From: Rebecca billardiae RCC1528
Taxonomy: Eukaryota > Haptophyta
Assembly: GCA_965240325.2 (NCBI GenBank)
Contig: OZ251227.1
Location: 2,170,001-2,234,000 of the forward strand
DNA: 64,000 bases
Reading direction: 5' to 3'
The notes under the pieces are model-generated. The model was not told the DNA's origin. It ran no database searches and worked only from the letters and a program-made list of their open reading frames with translations. The position numbers and the translations under genes are program-made. Below are positions 47,308-57,829 of the stretch, piece by piece. Numbering within the stretch: position 1 is the first letter of the stretch; every line of letters begins with the position of its first letter.

Positions 47308-47479
47308 CGTGTTCGCGGCTTCGCCCTGGACCGATGCGCGCGCGAGCGGGTGGACGCACGGGCAAGTCAATTACGAGAATAATTGCGGCGGGCCCGTCGA
47401 AGAAGAGCCAAGAGCGAAATACACTCCCGTCGAGATCATCTTTTCCTTGGACACCGATCTTTTCATCACGGCCGCCATC

Positions 47480-48901
47480 ATGGAGCAGCTGCGCGCGCTC
47501 GAGCCCGCCGCGCTGGAGCTGCGCCAGCTGGTGCGCCTCGACCTGCGCAATGCCGGCCTGTCGCAGCTGCCGGCCGCGTTGCCCCTGTGCGGCCAGCTGG
47601 TGCACCTCGACGTCGGCGGCAACCCGCTCGCGTCGCTCGAGGGCATCGACGCGCTCCCGCGGCTGCGCATCCTCTTCGCGACCGGCTGCGGCCTCGGCCC
47701 AGTGCTGCCCCCAGGCGGGCCGCTCGCGCGCGCGGCGTCGATCTTCATGCTCTCGCTGAAGGAGAACGGGCTCACGCTGCTCGACGGTGACGCGCTCCCC
47801 CCCCATCTCGGCTGGCTGATCGCCACCTCGAACGAGATCGCCGAAATCCGCGCGCCGCTCCGGCTGCGCGCCGTGCGCAAGTGCATGCTCTCGCACAACC
47901 GGCTCACTGGCGAGGCGCTCGTGCCGCTCCTCGAGGCCGCTCCCGAGCTGCCCATGCTGCGCGTCGCGTGCAACGCCATCGAGCAGCTGCCGAGCGCGCT
48001 CCTCGAGCACCCGTCGCTCGCCTGGCTCGCGATCGGAGGCAACCCGTATGCGCGGCGCCAGCTCGAGCTGATGGCGGCCGAGCCGGCAGACGGGCGCGAG
48101 CTCGCGCCAATGCTCGATGCGGGCGCCGCATCCGAGCTCAGCGTCTCCGAGCACGAGCTCGGCCGCGGCTCCGGCGCCGTCGTGTACCGCGCCGAGCTGC
48201 GAGGCGCGCCAGTCGCGGTGAAGGAGTGGGCATCTGCGCACTTCTCGGACGGAGACGCGCGCGGGGAGTGGGCGGTCGCGCGGATGACGAGCGCGTGCGC
48301 GCACGTCGTGCGCACGCTCGCCGTGTTCGAAGCGCCGCGGCTCGGGATGTGCCTCGAGCTCCTCGAAGGCGCCGTCGCGGCGGGATCGCCGCCCTCCTTC
48401 GCGACAGTCGAGCGCGACGTGATCGACCCGGCCAAGCACGCGATGGGCGCGCACGCGGCGGCGCGCGTCGCGCTCGTCATCGCGCGCGCGTGCGCGTGGA
48501 TGCACGCGCGGGGGCTCACGCACGGCGACGTGTACCTGCACAACACGCTGCTCGTGCGCGGCCCGGCACTCGACGCGCGGCTCTCCGACTTTGGCGCGGC
48601 GAGCGCGTACGACCGCCTCGCACACGGCGCGGCGCTGCAGCACTTTGAGGCGCGCGCGTTTGGCTTCCTGCTCGAGGACCTGCTCGCGTGCGTGGATGGG
48701 GTGGAGGATCGCGCGGCGCGCGACGACGGGCTGGAGCGCGCGCTGCGCGCAATCGCCACGGAGTGCACGGCGCAGGGCAGCGTGCGCGCCGCGACCCGAC
48801 CCGACTTTGCCACGCTGTCGCAGCGGCTGGCGGTGCTGGTTGGTGAAGACGATTCCAGTGAAACCAACGCGCTGAGCGAGAGTCTCACTGGGCCTCGCTG
48901 A
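47480..48901 (+). CDS. Leucine-rich repeat protein kinase, bacterial-type
   Basis: ATG 47480 gives 473 aa; the in-frame upstream extension is antisense to the neighbour. Residues 15-190 are plain LRRs (LVRLDLRNAGLSQLPAALPL; LVHLDVGGNPLASLEGI). The kinase core covers about 222-470: glycine loop LGRGSGAVVY (227-236), VAVKEW with Lys248, Glu263 in the C-helix, HGDVYLHN (348-355; Asp350 and Asn355) and SDFGAA (369-374). The activation segment is short and APE is replaced by LQHFEARAFGFLLEDLL, the typical ending of a kinase family spread in bacteria, where LRRs precede a kinase with a compact lobe. HGD instead of HRD is shared with that group. Residues needed for catalysis are present. There is no signal or TM, so it is cytosolic. 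Horizontal origin is plausible but unproven. Confidence 0.85.
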   Translation: MEQLRALEPAALELRQLVRLDLRNAGLSQLPAALPLCGQLVHLDVGGNPLASLEGIDALPRLRILFATGCGLGPVLPPGGPLARAASIFMLSLKENGLTLLDGDALPPHLGWLIATSNEIAEIRAPLRLRAVRKCMLSHNRLTGEALVPLLEAAPELPMLRVACNAIEQLPSALLEHPSLAWLAIGGNPYARRQLELMAAEPADGRELAPMLDAGAASELSVSEHELGRGSGAVVYRAELRGAPVAVKEWASAHFSDGDARGEWAVARMTSACAHVVRTLAVFEAPRLGMCLELLEGAVAAGSPPSFATVERDVIDPAKHAMGAHAAARVALVIARACAWMHARGLTHGDVYLHNTLLVRGPALDARLSDFGAASAYDRLAHGAALQHFEARAFGFLLEDLLACVDGVEDRAARDDGLERALRAIATECTAQGSVRAATRPDFATLSQRLAVLVGEDDSSETNALSESLTGPR

Positions 48902-49363
48902 GCGAGCCTTTGTCTTTGTCTTTGAGTATGCTTACCGCGCTCGTAGCTACAGCGGTATAATTTGACTGACAGACTACGACTGATTAGCCGTAACTGCTCT
49001 GGCCTTATTCCGTCGGAAGAGTCTTCACCGGCAGGGCACCGCTAGTCAGTAGGCTGATTCACGGCCGTACGGTTACGTTTTAACTACACTGTATTATATT
49101 ATTTTAATACGTACGACTACGACGAATGGAGAGTGGGCCTGTGAGTGAGACGGCTGACGAAGACCCAGCAGCACTACTATTGCGATGTTGAATGTCAAAT
49201 TCTGAAGCCACCTTGTCGTCCGAGACCGAGTCGTCTCACATCTGTCGTGGCCGGAGGCCGTGGACAGACCGACTGCAGCCAGCTGCAGGCGGTGCTCGGA
49301 AGCCCTCACGTCAGCACGTCACGTGGAGCGCAGCGTGCGATACGGGCGGACCAACACGCGCTT
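48902..49363. other. Intergenic, tail-to-tail, no feature seen
   Basis: About 460 bp; AT-richer between 48950 and 49110. Nothing recognised. Confidence 0.45.
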
Positions 49364-50008
49364 CTAGTTGAAGTAGAGTCGGCTCACCAGCTCCGCGACG
49401 CACACGGGCTTGTCCACCGCGTCACACTCGAGCGCGACACGGATCACGTTCTCGTAACCCTCGGCGGTGCCGGGCAGGGGCGGCACGGGCTTGGCGGACA
49501 CGAGCGTGACGCGGCCGCGGATGCGCGAGCCGACCGGCAGCGGCGCCGGGAAGCGCACGCGGTTGAGGCCATAGTTCAGCCCTGTTGCCGCGTCCTTGAG
49601 CGGGGGCATCGCCTCGGTAGCCAGGAGGTAGGCGAGGCACAGCGTCAAGTTGCCGTGCGCGATCGGCCCGCCAAAGGGCGAGCCCAGCTCGCCGGCAGCG
49701 CGCCCATGGATCCACTGGGGGTCACCTGTCGTCAAAGCAAATGTGTCCACGCGATCTTGCGTCACGTCGAACCAGCCACTCACGCCCAGCTCAGCGCCAA
49801 TCTTGTCCTGCAGCTCGGTGCGGCTGATGGGCGCAGGCCGCGCAGGCCGTGCATGGTGGTCGATTCTGAGAGCGTCAAGGGGAGGAAGCGAGCGCACGTA
49901 CACACCACGTCCCATGGGAGACCCATCGTCGCCTGCGGGATCGACAGCACCGCCGCCGATGTGCGCAGAGATGGTGGTCAGGCGGCGCATTGCCGATGAC
50001 GACGCCAT
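49364..50008 (-). CDS. MaoC-like (R)-specific enoyl hydratase
   Basis: ATG 50008 (MASSSAMRRLTTISAHIGGG) gives 214 aa; the frame to 50044 begins only with GTG. The hot-dog signature is GVSGWFDVTQDRVDTFALTT (residues 76-95), then GDPQWIHGRAAGELGSPFGG with the catalytic Asp96 and His101, and PIAHGNLTLCLAYLL as the substrate helix. The rest forms the beta-sheet (GSRIRGRVTLVSAKPVPP). The family hydrates trans-2-enoyl-CoA or ACP in beta-oxidation or fatty-acid metabolism, and related members are wide in bacteria and mitochondria. The N-terminal 60 residues could be a weak organelle leader. It is co-oriented with the hydrolase gene at 50155 (147-bp gap). Confidence 0.88.
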   Translation of the reverse strand: MASSSAMRRLTTISAHIGGGAVDPAGDDGSPMGRGVYVRSLPPLDALRIDHHARPARPAPISRTELQDKIGAELGVSGWFDVTQDRVDTFALTTGDPQWIHGRAAGELGSPFGGPIAHGNLTLCLAYLLATEAMPPLKDAATGLNYGLNRVRFPAPLPVGSRIRGRVTLVSAKPVPPLPGTAEGYENVIRVALECDAVDKPVCVAELVSRLYFN

Positions 50009-50154
50009 CGATGATGATATTTCGTCGGCGGAGCAGCGCAGCACGATTCACCACTCACGAGGCTCGTTCGTCAGAGCGCCGCATTGTTTTCTGCCACTAC
50101 CTGAGTCAGAGTACAGGTACGGTACAGTATGGGGATAACCGTGAGTGACAGTGG

Positions 50155-51852
50155 TTACCTCATGGCGCCGTCTGCTGGCGCGGGAGCGCCTGAGCTCGTG
50201 CTGGTGCCAACGGTGACAGGCGGCGACTCGGCATTGCTGTCCGTCTCGGCAAGCATGTGCCGTCCGAGGCGCTCTGGGTCGGTGCCTCGAAACAGCGTGC
50301 GCGACGTGCGCCACCGCCGCGCGCACGCGACGGCTGCGAGCGCAATACACACGCCGAGCAGCACGCCGCTGCCGCCCGCGATGGCGACGAGCGCCAGCCT
50401 GCCGCCGCCGGGCAGCAGGCCGCCGGCCCCGCCCGCGCCGCCGGCCCACACCGCGCACGTCTCGAGCCGGCCCATCGCGTAGTACGCGTGGTGCTGCAGC
50501 TCGGAGCCGTCCGCACACGCGTCCGTGCCGTTGCGCAGCGCCTCTGCGCCCAGCTCGACACAGCGCGCCTCGACGGCGCCACGCGGGCTCGAGCGCGCGA
50601 CGGTGCACAGCTGCGCGTCCGGCAGCAGCGGCGGGAGCGCTGGCGTCGCCTCCGGCGCGCGCAGGAAGCTCAGCAGCAGCGCGCGCACCACGTTGGGCGA
50701 GGCGGCGGTGAGGCCGTGAACCGCAAGCGCGCGCTCGGGCAGTTGGATGGAGGCGGCGCGCGCCGCGCCCTGCGCCGACAGCTGCGCAAAGCAGGTGCCC
50801 GTGAGCTCGCCCGCGCCGGGGCCGCCCGCCCTCGCCACACGCGCGGCGACCGAGCCGTTGTTCGCCGTCGAGAAGAACGGGTCGCGCTCGGAGATGAGCG
50901 CGAGCACAGGCGTGCCGTCGCCGCCGCCTCCGCCTGCGCTGCCGCGTGCGCTGCCGCCGCTCGCGCCCGCGCCAGCAAGGCCGCTTGCGGCCGAGCCGCA
51001 CTCGGCGTCGCACACGCGGGCGGCGGCAGCGCAGCCGACGAAGTAGTTATGCTCGCACGACCACTGCAGCACCACGCGCCCGGCCAGCGGGCCGTGTGCG
51101 CCCTCGTCCCAGCTGAACCCCGCCGCCGCCACGCCGCCCTCCGACTCGCCCGCGAGGAACCGTCTGCGCGCGCGCCGGAACGCGGCCGGCGCGCGAGCGA
51201 GCGCGCGCGCGAGCTCGCGGCGGCGCAGCTCGTGGATGCGCTCGTAGTAGGCGCGCCAGCCGCGTGGATCCAGCGCGATCGCCGCCGGATCGGACGCGTA
51301 GCAGCCGATCGGCCCGCCCCTCGAGAAGGGCGGGCAGCCGTCCGTGTACACGTTGTCCGCGCACCAAAACACGCCCTCGTCCGCAGGCGCGGCGCGGCCC
51401 TCCGCGGCGCGGGCGCGCTCGAGGGTGGCGGCGGCGAGGTCGGGCACGGGCGATCGCCACCGGAGGCCGAGCGCGTGGCCGGCCATCGAGTCCGGCGCGA
51501 GCACTGCGTAGCCTGCGGCTGCCATCATCATCAAGTACCGCCAATTGTCGTAGGTCAGACCACCCGAGCCGTGCATGAAGACGACCCATCCGCAGCCGCA
51601 GTCCAGGTCGGCGCCCAGCGGCACGTCCGCGACGCGACCGATCCACGTGCGCCGCGCGCCAGGCCGGTCGCGCGCATTGGGCTCCAGCCGGTTGGCGCGC
51701 GCGCACGCCTCGGGCAGCGCAATGAACGCGTGCTCGTATGCGTAGTCGTACTCGGCCGGATCCTGGGGCAGGCCCGGGAAGGTGTGCTCCTGGCCGTCAG
51801 CGGTGGACACTTTAAGCTCGGAGTCATAGGCGATACCGTCGCAAGGGCCCAT
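50155..51852 (-). CDS. Membrane-anchored alpha/beta hydrolase
   Basis: ATG 51852 (MGPCDGIAYDSELK) gives 565 aa; the frame reaches 52104, but that extension overlaps the divergent gene and is low-complexity. The oxyanion motif is VVFMHGSGGLTYDNW (about 90-104), followed by LAPDSMAGHALGLRW. The nucleophile elbow is GESEGG (Ser237). An acid residue is likely in VLALISERDPFFS, and a late His in ALAVHGL. The protein is related to dienelactone-hydrolase-like enzymes. An even number of Cys (several CxC or paired) and a single C-terminal helix (ALVAIAGGSGVLLGVCIALA, near 490-515) suggest a lumenal or extracellular domain with a short cytosolic tail, although no clear signal peptide is seen at this start. 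The substrate is unknown. Confidence 0.75.
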   Translation of the reverse strand: MGPCDGIAYDSELKVSTADGQEHTFPGLPQDPAEYDYAYEHAFIALPEACARANRLEPNARDRPGARRTWIGRVADVPLGADLDCGCGWVVFMHGSGGLTYDNWRYLMMMAAAGYAVLAPDSMAGHALGLRWRSPVPDLAAATLERARAAEGRAAPADEGVFWCADNVYTDGCPPFSRGGPIGCYASDPAAIALDPRGWRAYYERIHELRRRELARALARAPAAFRRARRRFLAGESEGGVAAAGFSWDEGAHGPLAGRVVLQWSCEHNYFVGCAAAARVCDAECGSAASGLAGAGASGGSARGSAGGGGGDGTPVLALISERDPFFSTANNGSVAARVARAGGPGAGELTGTCFAQLSAQGAARAASIQLPERALAVHGLTAASPNVVRALLLSFLRAPEATPALPPLLPDAQLCTVARSSPRGAVEARCVELGAEALRNGTDACADGSELQHHAYYAMGRLETCAVWAGGAGGAGGLLPGGGRLALVAIAGGSGVLLGVCIALAAVACARRWRTSRTLFRGTDPERLGRHMLAETDSNAESPPVTVGTSTSSGAPAPADGAMR

Positions 51853-51968
51853 GCGGCGGGCTCTGTGGCCCACGCTGTCGCAGTGCTCGCCTCGCGCGGC
51901 GTCGTCGGTGCCTCGGTGGGCAGCCGCTCGGGGCGCGGCCGGACCCTTGCCCGACAAGTGTGGGGGTA

Positions 51969-52979
51969 ATGGCGGCGCCTCGTCGGTGTCGGGCGGTCGC
52001 TCTGCTGGTGTGGGTTGTGGCGCCCGTTGGGGTCGCCCACCCCATCGTGGAGCGCCTGTCCGACGGGACGGAGGCCATCTGGGAGGCGCCCGCGCATCAA
52101 GCACCTGCGGGCATCCTCCTCGCAGCGCACGGATGCTCGCACGCAGCCTCGGATTGGTGGGAGCACTCGGCGGCCTGCCGGCATTGCATCGGCCTGCCGG
52201 AGGAGCGCCGGATCGTGCGCGCGGCGCAGGCGCGCGGCCTGGTCGTTGTGGCCGTCACGTCTGCCGACCGGCTATCCGGCTGCTGGCGCCCACGAGTGGA
52301 TGTGCCGCGCGTGACGCGCGCTCTCGCACGAGTGCGCGAGCAGCTGGGCGGCGGCGGCTCTGGACTGCCGCTGTACGCACTGGGAGCGTCTTCTGGCGGC
52401 GCGCTCGCGCTGCAACTGCCGTTGTATGGCGTCCGGCTGCACGGGATCGTCTCGCAGGTGATGGCCGCGCGCCCGTCCAGCCTGCGCACGCGCGACGGCG
52501 CTCCGTTCCCGCCGACCATGTTTGTGCACATGCAGCGCGATGCCAACACGGCGGCGGCGGTCGCGCGCTGCGTGGAGTACCTGCGCGGCCAGCCCGGAGC
52601 TCTGCGCGTCGAAGCAGTGGTCGCGCCTCCGCTGCGCATCGGCCCGACCTTCTTCTCCGAGCGCATCGTCGGCATCACCCCACCGCAGTCGGCTGGGATG
52701 GTGAACGCGCTGCGGCGCGCCGGGTGGCTCGACGCAGACGGACTGCTCACAGCCGACCCGCGCCGCTCGCCGTGGCGCGAGGCCTTGCGTCCGCTCGCGG
52801 GCGGAGATACCCTGCGGGCGGACGAATCGCCGCTCAGTGAGGAGATGAATGTCGCCTGGGCGATGCACGAAATCACCGCCGACCAGATCGAGCACGCACT
52901 CGATTTTCTCCTCCGCCCAGCCCTGCCGGCAGGGCCAGCGACGGACGCGGCATCAAGCCATCATCATCCACTGAGTTAG
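51969..52979 (+). CDS. Secreted alpha/beta hydrolase
   Basis: The first true ATG is 51969 (MAAPRRCRAVALLVWVVAPV; 336 aa); a frame opening at 51960 uses GTG. Residues 1-24 form a signal peptide (basic, hydrophobic, then GVAHP). The oxyanion loop is LLAAHGCSHAASDWW (50-64), the nucleophile elbow LGASSGG has Ser141, and the C-terminal part has the late helices of the fold (NVAWAMHEITADQIEHALDF). His in AMHE could be catalytic. Six or more Cys, including a CRHC cluster near 70, fit a secreted enzyme. No substrate is predicted. The start is 116 bp from the divergent membrane-anchored hydrolase, so the two may act in the same extracellular process. Confidence 0.82.
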   Translation: MAAPRRCRAVALLVWVVAPVGVAHPIVERLSDGTEAIWEAPAHQAPAGILLAAHGCSHAASDWWEHSAACRHCIGLPEERRIVRAAQARGLVVVAVTSADRLSGCWRPRVDVPRVTRALARVREQLGGGGSGLPLYALGASSGGALALQLPLYGVRLHGIVSQVMAARPSSLRTRDGAPFPPTMFVHMQRDANTAAAVARCVEYLRGQPGALRVEAVVAPPLRIGPTFFSERIVGITPPQSAGMVNALRRAGWLDADGLLTADPRRSPWREALRPLAGGDTLRADESPLSEEMNVAWAMHEITADQIEHALDFLLRPALPAGPATDAASSHHHPLS

Positions 52980-53552
52980 GACTGATGTGATCGCAGAGTC
53001 ACATCGACGGTGACATCCTTATATATGACGAGAACTCTGACCTATTCGCGTACCCGTACCGTAGTGGCGGATGATGACTCTGAGTATATACTAGTTACTA
53101 CTCTCTCGGAGTACCGGGTGACTCGAAGGCATCGGAATCACTCCTGCTTAAATTATATATATATATATATATATATGTTATCCGCGTCGCGCGTGACTCC
53201 CGGACAATTCGCATTCGTTTAGATATTCTAACAGATGATGACTATCCGATGATTTATTCCGTGGCAGACGCGTGGGCATTCTCAGCCTGCGCCGTCCGTC
53301 ACGCCGTCCATAAACTAACTAACTTCCCGGACTCAGAGTCAGGCTGTGGTATTCGAGCAGTAGGGCTGTGAGTCCGATTAGCCGACGACGTCGTACTCGG
53401 CAGATACTGATTCATCAGATCATCCGTGCGCAGGGCTGGCTGGATTGACCCGCAATTATTATACTGCTATGATTTCACCAGGGGAGAACTAGGAATTTCA
53501 CGACATATCTCTGAGCCTGACGCTTGTCCGATTGGCTGCCACGTCGTCGTTA

Positions 53553-53699
<147 letters not shown>

Positions 53700-53796
53700 T
53701 ACAGCAGCAGACGTGAAACGGTGCACGGGTCTCCTGTCTTTAGGCCGCTCCGTGTAGCCTTTTGTAACTACTTTATTTAGAATTAGAGTTAGACTA

Positions 53797-54325
53797 CAGG
53801 CAATCGCGGGCAATAAGAAGTCAGAGATCTCACGGCTAGCCTCGGTTTCTTAGCCGTTCGGTAGGCCGAGCGCCTACGGAGGCTCAGTTTCTTAGCTAGG
53901 TCCGCCCGCCGCGCAGGCGCGGGGGGCGCAGGGGGGCAGAGCCCCCCGCTGAGTCTTTAGGCCCGGCCGGCGAGGCCGACGAAAATTTTGGGCCTTTTTG
54001 GAGCAAATCTGGCATGATGTGAGCAAATCTGGCATGATGTTGCATGGATGCTGCGGTGCACTGGCCAGGAGTCAGTCATCAGGAGAAGTCGGGACTTGGC
54101 CTGTACTCGTAGTCGGGCCGCGCGCCTCGTCCCCGACGCGGGCCGACTGCGCCTCGCCCTCGGCGGCGGACCACTCGTCAGCCGGGACGACGTAGTCCCG
54201 GTTTCTTAGTGTGACTATGCGTATAGCGAACCAGCCAATCGCTAGTCTCAGTTTCTAGGCCAGATCCGTAGATAGCAAGCCCCAGTTTCTTAACGTGACA
54301 GCTCCTTATTGCCCGCGATTGCCTG
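53797..54325. mobile_element. 529-bp element with 21-bp perfect terminal inverted repeats
   Basis: The left end caggcaatcgcgggcaataa-g (53797-53817) and the right end (54305-54325) are exact inverse complements. The word gtttctta(g), with small variants, recurs near 53845, 53887, 54201, 54251 and 54285. A 20-bp direct tandem gagcaaatctggcatgatgt lies at 54001-54040, and a C/G hairpin near 53920-53955. No coding sequence and no clear target duplication are seen. Confidence 0.7.
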
Positions 54326-55188
54326 AATAGCAGTCTGCCTCACGCAGCAGGACCGCGTGACTTCGTCTCAAATCGTCGGCGCGGCAGAGTGCCCGTATTC
54401 CGTAACTTGGCGGTCCGACTAGGCTAAGTGTCAAAGTCTGGACAGTTAGTCCGTGCTGTCTGCTGTGCGGCCAGCCGATCGAATCACGAACTGCAGAATC
54501 GCCAATCGGCAACGGAACGCGGGCGTCGGTCCGCATGAGCGCGGCCGCTTGCCAGTGACCTTGACTGCTTGAGTTGCTGGAGCGCGATCCACCTAGGGGC
54601 AGTCCTAGGCTCGCATGGACCTGCTGTGCCCCGGTCGAGGGCGAGCGGGTGCAGGTCCGGATGTCAGCTGGCAGTCTCAGCCGCTGGTAGTAGCAGCTGG
54701 TCCGGTCCGAGGAGTTCATCCGTCCTGGGGCTGGGTCCAACCTACCAGCATCGATTTTCCGGACGGCGTCGACCGCTGGCGAGTGCTCGCGCCGAATCCT
54801 ACCGTCTACCGTTAGCCACCAGACAATAAAAGCGGTAGGGTCAACCGATAATACCGGTTCGATTTAGCCCAATACGAAAAATGGAAGCCTTGATGCAATA
54901 TTCGCGCGTGGACTTGCACGTCATGCAAGCCTACATAACCAAGTGCGTTCGTTCGGCGAATATCGCGATGTCTTCGTCATCGAATATTCGTGCCTCAAGA
55001 TCGCGCGTGATGCAAGCTCAATAACCAAGCCTGATCCGACCAGCGAACTTCAGAAACGGTGTGGGCGACTTCTTCGTTCCGAAGCGTGTCCACACGCGTG
55101 TTCTGATTGAGATCGCTCAAGTCCACGCCGTGTTTCTGATGAGACCGTGAGCGCATTAGCGTCGGTTCGTGGCTTCTGATTAGTGATG

Positions 55189-55208
55189 CGAACCGCTTTT
55201 TTGCGGTT
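55189..55208. promoter_or_regulatory. Hairpin upstream of Myb gene
   Basis: gaaccgc and its inverse gcggttc flank a T6 loop about 180 bp before the ATG. Function is unknown; it may be a regulatory or structural palindrome. Confidence 0.3.
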
Positions 55209-55388
55209 CTATACCCCGTAGATCAACCAAGTGCATTCTCATTGGCCACACTTTTACCCAAACTACCCAAATATGTTTTCTGTCCAATCGGAGTGCGAGC
55301 ACGCCGACTAGTTCTTACCCAAGTCTGGCGAGCAGCCGCTGAACAACTACATTGAACCCAACGGGGCTCACCGCAACCCCGCCCAAAC

Positions 55389-56868
55389 ATGACGACGAGC
55401 GCGCCGAGGCGAGCGTGGACGAGCGAGGAGGACACGCGATTGCGCGAGGCGGTGGCTATGTATGGCCCGCGCCAGTGGGGCCACATTGCCGCCATGGTCG
55501 GCCAGCGCAAAGATTGGCAGTGCCGTGAGCGGTGGCACAACAACCTTGCGCCCGAGCTCAAGAAGGACGCGTGGGCGCCAGAGGAGGACGAGACGCTGCT
55601 GCACTCGTTCGAGGTGCTGGGAATGGTGCGCTGCCCGCGCGTACACGTATGCTCAGCCCGGATGGCGTCCAGGCGCCCGGACGATTCGCGAGCAACCGCT
55701 CCCCTGGCCCCTACGCGGCTCGTCTCATTCACATCCCGAACGCGTGCGCGCGCGCGCGCGTGCTCCGGTGCGCGCTCCCTCCTCCACGCAGAAATGGGCA
55801 CAGATCAAGACGCTGCTGCCGGGCCGCACAGGGCATGCTCTGAAGAACCGCTACCACTCCCTGCGCCGGCGCACGCGCGTCAAGCGCAAGGACCACTCGA
55901 GCCCGCCCACGTCCGAGACGGTGACTGGCACCAGCTCGCTCATGGACCGAGGCGGCGTGTCTGCGGGCTCGCACCTGCTCCACGCCGACGGGGGGGGGCG
56001 TGCGTCGGCGTCGGCTTCCGCGGCGGCCGCCGCCGCAGCGGCGGCCGCCGCCGCATCCGCCGTTGGATCCGGCGCGCCCAACGCCAGCCGCTCGCACATC
56101 TCGCTCGAGCAGTGGATCAAACATCCCCGCGAGCAGCACGCAGGCCAGCTGCTCGGCCTGCCGCGCGACTACTTGCCCGCCGCCGCGCAGCTCTCCGGCG
56201 CGTGCGGCCTCGGGATCAGCGCGTTCAACCTGCCGCCCTTCGCGGGCCTGGCCGGCGCCATGGCGGGCCACGGTGGGATGCCGCCGCCCGCGTGCTTCCT
56301 CGGCGCCAACCACATGGCGGGCTCGACGCTCGGCACGCTCAACGCCGCGCGCGCCGCGGGCGGCTTTCTGCCCTACAACCAGATCGCCGCGGAGGCGGCG
56401 GCGGCGGCGGCGGCGGTGCAGGGGCGGGCGGCGGCGGGCCAGCTCCCGTGCAGCATGGCCCCGACCAAGCCGCTGCACATGCAGCTGCCCCAGGCCGTGT
56501 CGGGCGACCAGAGAAGCGCCATCTGCATGCTCTCCGCGCAACTGCTCTCGCTCGCCGAGGTTGCGGGCCCGAGCGCGCCCGCGCCGGTCGTGCGCAAGCT
56601 GATCGACGACCGACTGCGACAGCTGCGCGCGACGGTGCTCGGCGACGGCACGTCGGTCGGCGAGCAGCTGGCGCACATGCAGCACACCTCGCGCTGTGAC
56701 TCGCCCACACCGTTGGGAATGCCGCACGGGTTCGACATGGACGGCGACGCGGGCGATGCCGACGGCAAGGACGCGGTCACAGCGCACTCGCCGATGCCGA
56801 GCTCGCTGAAGCCGCTCGAAGCGGTGCCGTCGCTCGGTGCCCTCGACGAGCTGGACGGCCTGGTCTGA
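55389..56868 (+). CDS. R2R3-Myb transcription factor
   Basis: Exons are 55389-55625 and 55792-56868 (437 aa); the intron at 55626-55791 (166 nt) is phase 0. The first repeat (RRAWTSEEDTRLREAVAMYG) has Trp10, Trp30 and Trp49, with QCRERWHNNLAPELKKDAW as the DNA-recognition helix. The second repeat spans the intron: DAWAPEEDETLLHSFEVLGM joined to KWAQIKTLLPGRTGHALKNR, with Trp62, Trp81 and Tyr100 in place of the third Trp. A basic stretch (RRRTRVKRK) follows as a likely nuclear signal. The remaining 330 residues are Ala/Gly-rich with poly-Ala (about 150-175), Met/Pro-rich parts and a helical segment (VVRKLIDDRLRQLRATVLGD). R2R3-type factors regulate transcription of cell cycle, stress or metabolism genes; the target is unknown. 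Confidence 0.9.
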
Positions 56869-57829
56869 GCACACTGCTTCTGCACGCGCACACGCATGCT
56901 GTCACACGTCCACACGTGAGCACATACACGTCAACTCTTGAACTCGCCGGAGCGGAGAGGCCGCCAACCCGCCGCAACGCCGCAGCGCGCCCGCTCGCGG
57001 TCCTCGTCCTCCACCTCGCGTGAGTCGCCGACGACGCGGTGGCGGGTCATGCGATGACGGGCATTGCACTGTTCAGACGACGGTGTGCGAGGTCTTCTGG
57101 CCGGGACTCGCGGTGTCTGCGGCCGAAGTTCCGCGGCGCGGACGGCACTCTGACTCACGGCTGCTAAAATCGGTTACCGCGTTCGCACGGAAAAGAACCG
57201 CAAGCCAAAGTGAACAGCAGTCATCAATGATGCTGGTGATGCCGCCTGATGACGATCGGATGACTGTACTTATTAGCCGCCGCGTAGTTATTAGCTTAGC
57301 TACTCGTTTCTAAAGCTAGTAGTAGCAGTTATCAGATATAGCGCGGCCCGGCGGATCGGGCTCGGTCGGCGGGACCGCCGGGCCCGAGGACCGGGATCAG
57401 TCGACGATCACGATCACATGACGTGACCTCGATCATCATCACTCTGCATCGCCATCGTCGGACCGCCTCCGGCGGATTAATTAATAAATGGCGAAGCCGT
57501 GCAACGGTGCCGAACTACACTCTCGCCGCACGGCTTACGCGAGTTGGCGGCGGCGAGCTTGACTGCTATCAGACTGCTAATGCTTGACGACCGCGGTCGG
57601 CACGCGCGGCGGTGACCGCGCGCGCGTGACGTGCTGCGCTGCCCTCCGCCGTCGCCCGTCGGCCATACAGCGTGCTCGTCGGGCCGAGAGGCGAGACGAG
57701 GTCCAAAGTGCGCCGCGGCCACAGCGACAGCGTCGGTGCTGGACCGAGCTGCTGCGGCGTGCCGGTGTCCCTGGACGGCTGTCGGAGCGCGTGGAGGCCG
57801 AGAGTCACGCCTCAGTCTCACGACTGTTG
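56869..57829. other. Intergenic, tail-to-tail, no feature seen
   Basis: About 960 bp with a GC-rich imperfect palindrome near 57345-57400 and AT-richer sequence at 57200-57340. No gene is recognised. Confidence 0.45.

Noticed and set aside
46232-47479. N-terminal 416-codon extension of the LRR-kinase frame
   Set aside because: Antisense to the gene at 46069-47307; composition is Ser/Arg-rich and the LRRs begin right after ATG 47480.
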